From Marixanthomonas sp. SCSIO 43207 (GTDB taxonomy: Bacteria > Bacteroidota > Bacteroidia > Flavobacteriales > Flavobacteriaceae), in NCBI RefSeq assembly GCF_019904255.1, contig NZ_CP063203.1:434001-498000 (forward strand): a stretch of 64,000 bases of DNA. The letters run 5' to 3'. Positions 54,341-63,858 of the stretch are shown here, piece after piece. The position numbers and the translations under genes were made by a program. The notes under the pieces are model-generated. The model ran no database searches, had not been told where the DNA came from, and worked only from the letters and a program-made list of their open reading frames with translations. Within the stretch, counting starts at the first letter, position 1. Every line of letters starts with the position of its first letter.

Positions 54341-56965
54341 TTATTTCTTTATTTTAACTGAAGCATTTCGCTGTAACATTCGTTTAATTTCATTTAGCTT
54401 CATTAAAGCCTCAACAGGTGTAAGAGTATCAATATCAATGTCTAATATTTCTTCTCTCAATTCTTCCAATAGAGGATCATCAAGTTTAAAGAAACTTAAT
54501 TGCATTTCTTCTTTTGAAAGCTGTTTCATTTCTTCAGTTAATTCTTCAGAAGAATGTGAGCGTTCTAGGCGTTTTAATATTTTATTGGATCGATTAATGA
54601 CAGCTTGAGGCATCCCGGCCATTTTTGCTACATGTATACCAAAACTGTGATGTGAACCGCCTGGAACTAGCTTCCGAAGGAAAAGTACGTTGTCTTTTAA
54701 TTCTTTTACCGAAACATTATAATTTTTTACTCGGTCAAAAGTTTCTGTCATTTCATTTAATTCATGATAATGAGTAGCAAACAATGTTTTGGCACGAGAA
54801 GGGTGCTCGTGCAAATATTCACTAATGGCCCAAGCTATTGATATACCGTCATAGGTACTGGTTCCACGACCTATTTCATCTAAAAGCACCAAACTTCTTT
54901 CTGAAATATTATTCAAAATACTAGCCGTTTCATTCATCTCAACCATAAAGGTACTTTCACCCATTGAAATATTATCGCTCGCTCCTACTCGTGTGAAAAT
55001 TTTATCTACACACCCCATTCGCACAGCTTCTGCAGGAACAAAACTTCCCATTTGAGCCAGTAAAACTATTAATGCTGTTTGACGTAAAATAGCAGATTTA
55101 CCACTCATATTGGGACCTGTAATCATGATGATTTGCTGGTTTTCCCGATCTAAAAAAACATCATTAGCAATATAAGGGCTATCGAGCGGTAATTGCTGTT
55201 CAATAACAGGATGACGACCTTCTTTTATATCTAAATCAAAACTATCATCAAGTAAAGGGCGTTTGTATTTATGAGAAGCTGCTTGTACTGCAAAAGAACA
55301 CAAGCAATCCAGCTCGGCTATCAAAGAAGCATTTTGCTGTACCGAACCAATAAACTGAAGCATCCACTCTACTAGTTTGCCAAATAAGTTTTGTTCAAGT
55401 GTTATTATTTTTTCTTCAGCACCTAATATTTTGGCTTCATACTCTTTTAATTCTTCGGTGATGTACCGTTCTGCACTTACGAGTGTTTGTTTTCTTATCC
55501 ACTCTTCAGGAACTTTATCTTTATGAGTGTTTCTTACTTCAATATAATACCCAAACACATTATTTGAAGCTATCTTTAAGGAGGTTATCCCGGTGCGTTT
55601 TGCTTCACGCTCCAGCATATTGTCAAGGTATTCCTTTCCACCGTTGGCAATGCTTCTAAGCTCGTCAAGCTCTTCAGAAAAACCTTCTGCAATTGCGTTT
55701 CCTTTTAAAATGTTTACGGGAGCCTCTTCAACAAGGGTTTCTTTTATTTTGTTTCTAAGAGATTCGCATTCGTGTATTTGTTCTCCCAGTATTTGCAGTG
55801 ATTCATTTTCAGCTTGTAATGCTTCATTTTTTATCGGAATAACAGCTTCTAGAGAGTTTTTAAGCTGAATCACTTCCCTAGGGTTAATTTTACCGGTTGC
55901 TACTTTTGAAATAAGGCGCTCTAGATCGCCCATTTTCTTCAAATGTTGTTGTGCACGGGTTAAAACCTTTTTGTTGTCAAGCAAATAACTGACTACTTCG
56001 TGACGACGATTGATAGTTTCGGTATTTTTAAGTGGCAATGCCATCCAACGTTTCAACAATCTACCACCCATAGGCGAAATAGTTTTATCCATTACATCAA
56101 GTAAGGTTACCGCATTTTGCTGTGTTGAGTGATACAGTTCTAGATTGCGAATTGTAAAACGGTCCATCCAAACGTATTCTTCTTCGGCAATGCGAGCTAT
56201 TTTGGTAATATGTTGCAGTTTGTTATGTTGCGTTTCATCTAAATAATGCAATACAGCACCTGCGGCTATAATTCCATTTTCTAGATGATCAATGCCAAAA
56301 CCCTTTAAATTTTTAGTATTGAAATGTTTATTTAAAGTTTCAGAAGCATAATCAATTTGATATACCCAATCTTCTAGATGAAAGGTGTGATATTGATCGC
56401 CAAAGGCTTCAGAAAAATACTTGCGTTTTTGTTTACTGAAAAGAATTTCTGAAGGATTAAAATTTTGGAGTAATTTGTCAATATACTCTGCATTACCTTC
56501 TGAGGTTAAAAACTCACCCGTAGAAACATCTAAAAAGGCAATCCCGATTTCTTTTTTGGTATTTGAAGAAAAATGTAACGCAGCCAAAAAGTTATTTGAT
56601 TTGGATTGTAAAATATCATCGTTAAGCGCTACTCCAGGGGTTACCAGTTCGGTCACACCTCGTTTTACTATCTTCTTGGTTTGTTTGGGGTCTTCTAGCT
56701 GATCACAAATAGCTACTCTACAACCGGCTTTAACTAGTTTAGGTAAATAGGTGTTTAAAGAATGGTGTGGAAAACCAGCTAACTCGGTACGATCTCCTCC
56801 ATTATTTCTGGCAGTAAGTGTGATGTTTAATATTTTGGCAGATTTCACGGCGTCTTCACCAAAAGTTTCATAAAAATCACCTACACGAAACAGCAATAAA
56901 GCATCTGGGTGTTTTGCTTTAATCGCATTGTATTGTTTCATCAAAGGAGTTACTTTCTTCGCCAT
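54341..56965 (-). CDS. mutS: DNA mismatch repair protein MutS
   Basis: 874 residues. Recognises mismatches and recruits MutL. The mismatch-binding domain begins with [34 protein letters not shown], which holds the Phe-x-Glu wedge (GDFYETF). The ATPase domain has [51 protein letters not shown] and [10 protein letters not shown]. All domains are present in the usual order and length, and it belongs to the true mutS (MutS1) group, not mutS2. Start is normal. It is divergent from the RNA methylase gene. Confidence 0.97.
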   Translation of the reverse strand: MAKKVTPLMKQYNAIKAKHPDALLLFRVGDFYETFGEDAVKSAKILNITLTARNNGGDRTELAGFPHHSLNTYLPKLVKAGCRVAICDQLEDPKQTKKIVKRGVTELVTPGVALNDDILQSKSNNFLAALHFSSNTKKEIGIAFLDVSTGEFLTSEGNAEYIDKLLQNFNPSEILFSKQKRKYFSEAFGDQYHTFHLEDWVYQIDYASETLNKHFNTKNLKGFGIDHLENGIIAAGAVLHYLDETQHNKLQHITKIARIAEEEYVWMDRFTIRNLELYHSTQQNAVTLLDVMDKTISPMGGRLLKRWMALPLKNTETINRRHEVVSYLLDNKKVLTRAQQHLKKMGDLERLISKVATGKINPREVIQLKNSLEAVIPIKNEALQAENESLQILGEQIHECESLRNKIKETLVEEAPVNILKGNAIAEGFSEELDELRSIANGGKEYLDNMLEREAKRTGITSLKIASNNVFGYYIEVRNTHKDKVPEEWIRKQTLVSAERYITEELKEYEAKILGAEEKIITLEQNLFGKLVEWMLQFIGSVQQNASLIAELDCLCSFAVQAASHKYKRPLLDDSFDLDIKEGRHPVIEQQLPLDSPYIANDVFLDRENQQIIMITGPNMSGKSAILRQTALIVLLAQMGSFVPAEAVRMGCVDKIFTRVGASDNISMGESTFMVEMNETASILNNISERSLVLLDEIGRGTSTYDGISIAWAISEYLHEHPSRAKTLFATHYHELNEMTETFDRVKNYNVSVKELKDNVLFLRKLVPGGSHHSFGIHVAKMAGMPQAVINRSNKILKRLERSHSSEELTEEMKQLSKEEMQLSFFKLDDPLLEELREEILDIDIDTLTPVEALMKLNEIKRMLQRNASVKIKK

Positions 56966-57125
56966 AATCGTTCAAAAAATGTATTCTGTAAATGTAAGGA
57001 AACACCCTTGCTTTCCATAAAAATCACACCTACAAGTTATCTTGATTTATCAACAACTAATCAATAAACAAGTTTATGAAACGGTTTAAGATTTCTTACA
57101 TTTACAGATAAAAGAAAAGATTGGT

Positions 57126-57662
57126 ATGCAAAATAGAAAGTTAAAAAACAGTGAGCTAGAACGAATTTCTCCTTCTGAATTTAAAGAGGCCGATAAAACA
57201 CCACTTATTATCATTCTTGATAATATAAGAAGCCTTAATAATATAGGCTCGGTCTTTCGCACGGCAGATGCTTTCTTAACAAAGAAAATTTACCTGTGCG
57301 GCATAACAGCGCAACCACCACATAAAGATATACAAAAAACAGCGTTGGGCGCTACCGATAGTGTGGAGTGGGAATATGCTGAAAACACAATGGATGTAAT
57401 TTCTAAATTACAAGATGAAGGTGTTTTTGTAGCTTCTATTGAACAGGCTGAACTTTCTGTTTCGCTAGAAGATTTTTCACTTCAAAGAGCGATGACATAT
57501 GCAGTGGTTTTTGGTAATGAAGTAAAAGGCGTGCAACAAGAGGTTGTTTCGGCGAGTGATGCGGTGATTGAGATTCCGCAATATGGCACTAAACATTCGT
57601 TAAATATTTCAGTGAGTGTTGGGGTTGTTGTATGGGATTTTTTCAGTAAACTGAAAAAGTAA
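57126..57662 (+). CDS. SpoU/TrmH-family RNA ribose methyltransferase
   Basis: 178 residues, SPOUT fold with a trefoil knot. Motif 1 LIIILDNIRSLNNIGSVFRTADAF, motif 2 VVFGNEVKGVQQEVV, motif 3 IEIPQYGTKHSLNISVSVGVVVWDF. It is shorter than TrmH or RlmB and lacks their extra N-terminal domain. It uses SAM for 2'-O-methylation of tRNA or rRNA; the target is not clear from sequence. It ends eight bases before the convergent folK fusion stop. Confidence 0.9.
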   Translation: MQNRKLKNSELERISPSEFKEADKTPLIIILDNIRSLNNIGSVFRTADAFLTKKIYLCGITAQPPHKDIQKTALGATDSVEWEYAENTMDVISKLQDEGVFVASIEQAELSVSLEDFSLQRAMTYAVVFGNEVKGVQQEVVSASDAVIEIPQYGTKHSLNISVSVGVVVWDFFSKLKK

Positions 57663-57670
57663 ACTCTTTT

Positions 57671-58795
57671 TTAATTTACAATTTGTTTTAAGACAGTTAA
57701 ATAGTCTTTTCTGTTTTTTACAAAGTCTAATTCTGAAATATCTAGAACCTTAATGCGGTTATCGTGTTGGTTTTTAATAAACTCAAGATATCCTTGGTTT
57801 ATTTTTTTTAAATAATCGGCTTCAATAGACTGTTCATATTTTCTTCCTCTTTTTTGAATGTTTTCAAGCAGTCGTTCTGTGTTTTGATATAAGTAAATGT
57901 ACACATCTGGCTTTGGCAACTCTTTATGCATCAAGTGAAAGAGTTTTTTATACAGGATATATTCTTCTTCAGCTAGTGTGACTTTGGCAAATATCAATGA
58001 CTTGTACACATCATAATCTGCTACAACACATTCTTTAAATAAATCAAATTGTTTAATATCATCTAGTAATTGTTGATATCTATCTGCTAAAAAAGACATC
58101 TCTAACGGAAACGCATACCGTTGCTGGTCTTTATAAAATTTTGGTAAAAATGGATTGTCTTTAAACCGTTCTAATATCAATTTTGCATTAAAATCTGATG
58201 CAATTTGTGTAGCCAAGCTGGTTTTTCCGGCGCCTATATTTCCTTCAATTGCTATATAATTAAATGCAGAAATATCATAATCGCTTTTGGGGTTTACCAA
58301 CCATTTTGATTGTTTTTCCAATTGGCTTTCATCTGTAGTTTCGGCCAATAATTTTATAATTTTTTTCTTAAAAACAGGATGATCTGTTTGAGCAGCTATT
58401 TCGGCCAAAGGCTGCAAAACAAATTTTCTATTTTGCATTTCAGGATGAGGAATAGTAAGTTTTTTACTTTCTTTAATTACTGCATCAACCAAAAGAATAT
58501 CAATATCAATAGGTCTTGATGTGTATCCTCCTTTTTTACGTTGACGTCCCATTTTTTTTTCAATGGAAAGAATTGCGTCCATTATTTTATTAGGAGAAAG
58601 CGTGCTTTGAACCAAGATTGCACAATTTAAAAAATCATCGCCTTCAAATCCCATTGCAGGAGTTTTATAAACTGATGATATTTTAATCACTGCACCTATT
58701 TCTTCATAAATTGAAGTTATTGCCTGTTGTAGGTTTTCAAATTTATTCCCTAGGTTACTACCTAACGATAAGTATATGTTTTGAAGTGGTTTGAT
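57671..58795 (-). CDS. folK: FolK (HPPK) - deoxynucleoside kinase fusion, probable ATC start
   Basis: About 374 residues. The N-terminal half is HPPK, which pyrophosphorylates hydroxymethyl-dihydropterin for folate: YLSLGSNLGNK, VYKTPAMGFEGDDFLNCAI and RPIDIDILLVD. The second half (about 175-374) is a deoxynucleoside kinase with P-loop IEGNIGAGKTS, the ERF box region LERFKDNPFLPKFY, and DRYQQLLDDIKQFD. The HPPK first strand with SLGSN is encoded before the first usual start codon, GTG 58690. Between the in-frame TAA at about 58818 and that GTG there is no ATG, GTG or TTG; ATC at 58795 (then KPLQNIYLSLGSN) matches where relatives start. A base error or an ATC start explains this. Without it the first 35 residues, needed for pterin binding, are lost. 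Confidence 0.75.
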   Translation of the reverse strand: MKPLQNIYLSLGSNLGNKFENLQQAITSIYEEIGAVIKISSVYKTPAMGFEGDDFLNCAILVQSTLSPNKIMDAILSIEKKMGRQRKKGGYTSRPIDIDILLVDAVIKESKKLTIPHPEMQNRKFVLQPLAEIAAQTDHPVFKKKIIKLLAETTDESQLEKQSKWLVNPKSDYDISAFNYIAIEGNIGAGKTSLATQIASDFNAKLILERFKDNPFLPKFYKDQQRYAFPLEMSFLADRYQQLLDDIKQFDLFKECVVADYDVYKSLIFAKVTLAEEEYILYKKLFHLMHKELPKPDVYIYLYQNTERLLENIQKRGRKYEQSIEADYLKKINQGYLEFIKNQHDNRIKVLDISELDFVKNRKDYLTVLKQIVN

Positions 58796-58902
58796 GGGTG
58801 TTTTCCAGTTATTTTTTTAGAAATAAAAAATCAATATTGAAACTTGATAGTGCAGCCTCACTAATTTAAGACGAAATTAAGGAAAAGAAAAATACTGACC
58901 AT

Positions 58903-58910
58903 TAAATTTG
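58903..58910 (+). promoter_or_regulatory. -7 element of yhhQ
   Basis: Exact TAAATTTG, 18 bases before the GTG start at 58928. Confidence 0.5.
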
Positions 58911-58927
58911 TTTGTTTAAACGCATAC

Positions 58928-59623
58928 GTGGAAATACAACAACGCAAAGATCTTTTATTAGCACAGCGCATCTACTTGATTTTGGGCGCTTTATTTATTG
59001 CCTCATTGGTAGTTTCCAATTTAATATTTCAGAAATTTTTTTACTGGGATTTTTTCGGAATCTACACATTTGAAATCTCTGTTGGAATTCTTCCCTACCC
59101 TATCACGTTTTTAATAACCGATATTATTAGTGAAGTATACGGAAAGAAAAAAGCCAATCAAGTGGTCACTGCCGGTATTTTTGCATCGTTCTTTTCATTA
59201 TTAATTATTTATGTTTCGGCAGCTGTCCCAGCAACAGATTGGAGCCCAATTGACGATGCTCTTTTTACAAAAGTATTTGGGGCTACAGCAATTGCAGTAT
59301 TAGCATCGATGTTGGCCTATTTGTTTGCTCAATACATAGACATTCAGATATTTCATTTTTGGAAACGCATAACCAAAGGCAAACATTTATGGATACGAAA
59401 CAATTTTTCTACTTTCTTTTCGCAGTTTGTAGACACATTTACAGTATTAATATTGCTCTGTAGTTTTGGAAAAATAGATTGGGGGTTATTTGGCGGTTTA
59501 TTACTAAGTGGTTTTCTATTTAAGGTATTGGTTGCTGCTTGTGATACTCCTCTTTTATACGCTGTTGTATTTGTAATGAGAAAACGATTTGGTTTAAAAA
59601 TGGGAGAAGAAATTAAAATGTAA
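58928..59623 (+). CDS. yhhQ: Queuosine precursor transporter YhhQ (GTG start)
   Basis: 231 residues, about six membrane helices, vitamin-uptake-like fold (formerly DUF165). The key stretches are YPITFLITDIISEVYGKKKANQVVTAG, FAQYIDIQIFHFWKRITKGKHLWIRNNFSTFFSQFVDT and KVLVAACDTPLLYAV. It brings queuine-type precursors (preQ0/preQ1) into the cell for tRNA modification. The GTG codon gives the normal N-terminus; no ATG is available in frame upstream. I saw no preQ1 riboswitch in the 100-base gap, and no que gene is nearby. Confidence 0.88.
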   Translation: MEIQQRKDLLLAQRIYLILGALFIASLVVSNLIFQKFFYWDFFGIYTFEISVGILPYPITFLITDIISEVYGKKKANQVVTAGIFASFFSLLIIYVSAAVPATDWSPIDDALFTKVFGATAIAVLASMLAYLFAQYIDIQIFHFWKRITKGKHLWIRNNFSTFFSQFVDTFTVLILLCSFGKIDWGLFGGLLLSGFLFKVLVAACDTPLLYAVVFVMRKRFGLKMGEEIKM

Positions 59624-59670
59624 ATACTTAATAAACAGGTAAAAAATCAAAAATTTGATAAGTTGTAATT

Positions 59671-62298
59671 ATGAAAAAGATTTTAAAGATAATAGGTGTT
59701 TTAATAGTGATTATATTGCTTTTTCTTATAGCAGCGCCTTTTCTATTTAAAGGTTCACTAGAAAAATTGCTAAAGAAAAACATCAATCAAAACCTCAACG
59801 CAACTGTTGAATGGAGAGAAATGGATTTAAGTCTTTTTAAAAGTTTTCCAGATGCAGCTGTGGTTATTAATGATTTTAGCGTTGTAAACAAATCACCCTT
59901 TGAAGGAGATACACTTGCTAAAGGAAAAACAATCAAACTGGATATGGGTGTGATGCAACTGCTTAAAAGTAGTGACGAGCCTATAATTGTTGATGCCTTA
60001 CAACTTGATGATGCGTTTATAAACATTAAGGTAGATTCTTTAGGTAATGCCAATTATGATATTGCCATAAAAGAAGATGCACCGATAACCCAAAGCAAAA
60101 CAGAAGCCACATCTAGTAATGAAGGATTTACATTCAACCTTCAACATTATGAGATTAATGATTCTCAAATCAATTATTTAGATGAAGCAACCAAGACATT
60201 CTTAACCTTAAAAGATGTCAATCACGAAGGTACAGGTGATTTTTCACTAGACGTTTCAGAATTAAAAACACAAACCAATGCTTTGGTCTCACTTAAAATT
60301 GAAGATATTGAGTATTTAAGTGAGAATACAGTGTCACTAGATGCTGTTTTTAACATGGATTTGAAAAATCAGAAATATACTTTTCTTGATAATGAAGCAA
60401 AAATCAATGAACTACCGCTCACCTTTGACGGTTTTTTTAAGGTGAATGAAACCCATAATGAAATTGACCTTACCTTTAAAACACCTTCTTCAGACTTTAA
60501 AAACTTTCTAGCCGTTATCCCTAAAGAGTACGTGAAAGACATTAATAACGTAACTACTACAGGTAATTTTAGCGTACAGGGTATGCTCAAAGGTAAAATT
60601 GATGAAACGTATATTCCTACTATGGATATAAGCGTACAAAGTGACAATGCCTCTTTTAAATATCCAGATTTACCAAAAGCCGTTGAAAACATTCATATTG
60701 ATGCTGTTTTAAAAAATGAAACTGGCTTAATAAAAGATACCTATCTCAATATTGGCGGCTTGACCTTTAAAATTGACAATGAAACATTTACTGCAAACGG
60801 AAGCATTAAAAACCTTACTGAAAATGCCTTAGTAAATATGGCTCTTAAAGGCACCATCAACCTTGCCAATATAGAAAAAATTCTTCCTGTTGAAATGGAA
60901 CAAAACCTTACCGGTGTGTTTAAAGCAGATATAACGACAAATTTTGATATGCAGTCTATAGAAAAGGAGCAATATCAAAACATTAAAAGTTCGGGTACAG
61001 CGAGTATTTCTGGGTTTAACTACAACGATGCAGCTTTTAAAAACGAACTAAAAATTAGCAATGCTTCTACCACATTTTCACCAGGTGTAATTAAGCTTAC
61101 CAGTTTTAAAGCCTCAACAGGAAACACAGATGTTTCGGCCACCGGAACCATGCAAAATTTAATTCCGTGGGTGATGGCCAAACAAGACCTAAAAGGTTCT
61201 TTTAACGTACAATCAAATACTTTTAATGTAAATGATTTTATGACTTCGGAAACAGGTGAAAAAACTAAAAGTTCTTCTGAAGAAAATAATAAATCACAAA
61301 ACTCTACTGTCAAAGAAGCGATTAAAATTCCAGATTTTTTAGATGCAACGCTTAACTTTTCGGCAAACACAGTTCTTTATGACAATCTTAATTTGACCAA
61401 TGTTAAAGGAACAGCTACTATTAAAGATGAAACAGCAACATTAAGTAACGTGACTTCCAATATTTTTGGTGGAAATATTGCACTAGGCGGAAATGTTTCA
61501 ACCAAAAACACCACCCCAACTTTTGCAATGAATCTTGATTTAAGCAAGATTGACATTGATGAATCGTTTAAAAACCTAGAGTTACTTCAGTTTTTAGCAC
61601 CCATTGCAAAAGCATTACAAGGTAATTTAAGCACCAAAATTGATCTAAATGGTGAATTAACCAATGACCTTACACCAAAAATTTCAACTCTGGCCGGTAA
61701 TGCTGTTGCACAAATATTAACTGCAGAAGTTGACAAACAAGAACTACCATTACTCTCACGATTGGGTGAAAAGGTTTCTTTTCTTAATATTGACAGACTT
61801 AGCTTGCGTGATGTAAGCACAGTTTTAAAATTTAATAACGGAAATATTGAAGTGCAACCATTTGATTTTGATGTAAAAGGCATTAATGTTGCGGTACGAG
61901 GAAATCACGGTCTCGATAAAAGCATAAACTACAATGCTACGCTCGATGTACCCGGAAAATATTTAGGCGGCGATGTTTCAAATTTATTGGCAAAACTAGA
62001 CCCCGAAAATGCTCAAAATGTTACTGTAAATGTACCGGTAAATATAAACGGAACACTTAATAATCCTTCAATTTCTGTTGATACAAAGTCTGCAGTTTCT
62101 GAACTTACACAACGATTGATCGAAAAACAAAAACAAGAATTAAAAGATAAAGGAACTGATATTCTTGGTGATATTCTCGGCGGCGGAAACAAAAAAGACT
62201 CTACAGACACACAGCAAAACACCACGACGGTAGTTAAAGATATTTTAGGAGGTATTTTTGGCGGAAAGAAAAAAGATACTACCAATAACGGAGGTTAA
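59671..62298 (+). CDS. AsmA-family protein (large)
   Basis: 875 residues. One N-terminal membrane helix (about 6-27), then an AsmA N-domain (PFLFKGSLEKLLKKNINQNLNATVEWREMDLSLFKSFPDAAVVINDF) and a very long beta-groove region, with many strands that repeat every 20-30 residues. The end has AsmA C-domain strands (ATLDVPGKYLGGDVSNLLAKLDPE, then VNVPVNINGTLNNPSISVDTKSA) and a Gly/Lys-rich tail with IFGGKKK. Related proteins (TamB, YhdP) form bridges that move phospholipid between the membranes. The window's other AsmA-like protein is smaller. It stands alone, 47 bases after yhhQ. Confidence 0.85.
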   Translation: MKKILKIIGVLIVIILLFLIAAPFLFKGSLEKLLKKNINQNLNATVEWREMDLSLFKSFPDAAVVINDFSVVNKSPFEGDTLAKGKTIKLDMGVMQLLKSSDEPIIVDALQLDDAFINIKVDSLGNANYDIAIKEDAPITQSKTEATSSNEGFTFNLQHYEINDSQINYLDEATKTFLTLKDVNHEGTGDFSLDVSELKTQTNALVSLKIEDIEYLSENTVSLDAVFNMDLKNQKYTFLDNEAKINELPLTFDGFFKVNETHNEIDLTFKTPSSDFKNFLAVIPKEYVKDINNVTTTGNFSVQGMLKGKIDETYIPTMDISVQSDNASFKYPDLPKAVENIHIDAVLKNETGLIKDTYLNIGGLTFKIDNETFTANGSIKNLTENALVNMALKGTINLANIEKILPVEMEQNLTGVFKADITTNFDMQSIEKEQYQNIKSSGTASISGFNYNDAAFKNELKISNASTTFSPGVIKLTSFKASTGNTDVSATGTMQNLIPWVMAKQDLKGSFNVQSNTFNVNDFMTSETGEKTKSSSEENNKSQNSTVKEAIKIPDFLDATLNFSANTVLYDNLNLTNVKGTATIKDETATLSNVTSNIFGGNIALGGNVSTKNTTPTFAMNLDLSKIDIDESFKNLELLQFLAPIAKALQGNLSTKIDLNGELTNDLTPKISTLAGNAVAQILTAEVDKQELPLLSRLGEKVSFLNIDRLSLRDVSTVLKFNNGNIEVQPFDFDVKGINVAVRGNHGLDKSINYNATLDVPGKYLGGDVSNLLAKLDPENAQNVTVNVPVNINGTLNNPSISVDTKSAVSELTQRLIEKQKQELKDKGTDILGDILGGGNKKDSTDTQQNTTTVVKDILGGIFGGKKKDTTNNGG

Positions 62299-62372
62299 CT
62301 TTAAGGTTCCCTTGCATTTTAATTGCATTACAAATCCTATATTAATGCATTAAATATTTAACCTCATACTAG

Positions 62373-63023
62373 ATGGTATATGACATTATAATGCTGTTGG
62401 TTTTTTTACTCACGGGTTTTTTGGCCTCTGGACTTGGTGCAATTCCTGCAAGTTCTTCAAACGTTGCTGTTGTTACCACGACGTTGAAAAAATCTTTTAA
62501 AAAAGGTTTTAAAATTACTATTGGAGCGGCTATTGGTAGTGTAATTCTATCTTATATTGCTTTAAATTACAGCCGCATGTTTACTGATTTTTTTGAAGAA
62601 AACCGCTGGCTTCAATATAGCTTTGTTTTTACATTTTTTGTGATAGGCGTTTTAGTGTTACTACGAAAACGATTTAAGCTAGATTTTAAAAATCCTCTTT
62701 CTGAAAATTGGCAAATAGGTGGTTTTTGGAAAGGACTTTTTTTAGCCCTATTAAATCCTCCAGCACTTATTTTCTGGATTGTATTAATAAGTATTGCAAA
62801 CAGATATCTTTTCACTCTTTCTAAATTCAGTCCTGTTTTAAATTTAATTTTATTTTTTGCAGGGATCTTCTTCGGAAAAATTATTACGCTGTATTACTAC
62901 GGAAAAATGAGTGATCACTTTAAAGATAGACAACAAAAAAACAACCCCATAATTTACAATATTATTGGCGCCGCACTAGTTGTAGGATCTGTTGTGCAGT
63001 TTATAAGAATGTTAATGGATTAA
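62373..63023 (+). CDS. LysE-family exporter
   Basis: 216 residues with about six membrane helices. The start matches the LysE/RhtB pattern: LLTGFLASGLGAIPASSSNVAVVTTTLKKSFKKGFKITIGAAIGSVILSY, and the middle NPPALIFWIVLISIANRYL is the family's helix-4 region. Members export amino acids or small metabolites. Substrate unknown. Its TAA overlaps the DUF2797 gene stop in the palindrome TTAA. Confidence 0.8.
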   Translation: MVYDIIMLLVFLLTGFLASGLGAIPASSSNVAVVTTTLKKSFKKGFKITIGAAIGSVILSYIALNYSRMFTDFFEENRWLQYSFVFTFFVIGVLVLLRKRFKLDFKNPLSENWQIGGFWKGLFLALLNPPALIFWIVLISIANRYLFTLSKFSPVLNLILFFAGIFFGKIITLYYYGKMSDHFKDRQQKNNPIIYNIIGAALVVGSVVQFIRMLMD

Positions 63024-63814
63024 GCTACTTTAATAGAAACCACATACCCTTCATTTCCGCGTACATTAAACACAGTATTATCTTCAAAAATCAAATATTG
63101 TGCTTTAATTCCTTTTAAAACTCCTTCGTAAAATGGGGTTTTTTGTAGGTTTAAACTTTTAAGCTTGGTAGGGTATTGCAATACGGGGAATTCTAGATTG
63201 GTTTCGGTATTATTTTCAATATAATAATCTTTCGCTTCTTCAGGAATGTACTGTTTTAAGTTATTACGCCACGCTACCAAGTTCTCGTCTTTAATATCAT
63301 TTTTAAGCATAGTACGCCAGTTGGTTTTATCTGCTACGTGGTCTTTTAAGGCTACTTCGGTTATTCCGGCTAAATACCTATTTGGTACTTCTACAATTTC
63401 AATTGCTTCGTGTGCACCTTGATCAATCCAGCGTGTAGGCACTTGCGTTTTTCTAGTAACGCCTACTTTTACATTGCTACTATTGGCAAGATAGACAATG
63501 TGTGGTTGCAACTGTACTTTCTTTTCATATTCTAGGTCACGATCTTCCTTATCAAGATGGGCTGTACTCAATTCTGGTTTCATAATCCAGTCTGCAGCTT
63601 GCGGAATTTCATAAAAACAGTCATAACAAAAACCTTGTCTATAGATTTTTTTTTCTAGGCCGCAATTAAGACATTGAAATTTCAGAAAATTTATTGAAAC
63701 CTTTTTGTCTAGTAATTGATTGACATTGAGGAAGTCATTTTCAAACACTAAGTAATACTGAATAGGCGAGCCGTTTTCAGTCTTCATTTTAGTTAATACA
63801 CCTTCGTAATTCAT
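63020..63814 (-). CDS. DUF2797 protein (nuclease-like N-part, zinc pair)
   Basis: 264 residues from ATG 63814 (MNYEGVLTKMKTENGSPIQYY); an earlier start adds an unlikely Lys/Phe-rich lead. The region has four Cys in two pairs (FQCLNCGLEKKIYRQGFCYDCF) like a zinc knuckle and the segment PHIVYLANSSNVKVGVTRKTQVPTRWIDQGA, which resembles GIY-YIG-type nuclease strands (VYLxxxxxVKVGVTR). DUF2797 function is unknown. Overlaps the LysE gene end by four bases and is divergent from the GH3 gene. Confidence 0.85.
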   Translation of the reverse strand: MNYEGVLTKMKTENGSPIQYYLVFENDFLNVNQLLDKKVSINFLKFQCLNCGLEKKIYRQGFCYDCFYEIPQAADWIMKPELSTAHLDKEDRDLEYEKKVQLQPHIVYLANSSNVKVGVTRKTQVPTRWIDQGAHEAIEIVEVPNRYLAGITEVALKDHVADKTNWRTMLKNDIKDENLVAWRNNLKQYIPEEAKDYYIENNTETNLEFPVLQYPTKLKSLNLQKTPFYEGVLKGIKAQYLIFEDNTVFNVRGNEGYVVSIKVA

Positions 63815-63858
63815 AAAAAGAAAATTCTTATTTTTATGCTTTAAAGATAGGTTAAAAT

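Noticed and set aside
58811-58928. Possible preQ1 riboswitch before yhhQ
   Set aside because: No preQ1-type stem, loop and A-rich tail could be seen; the leader after the -7 element is only about ten bases.
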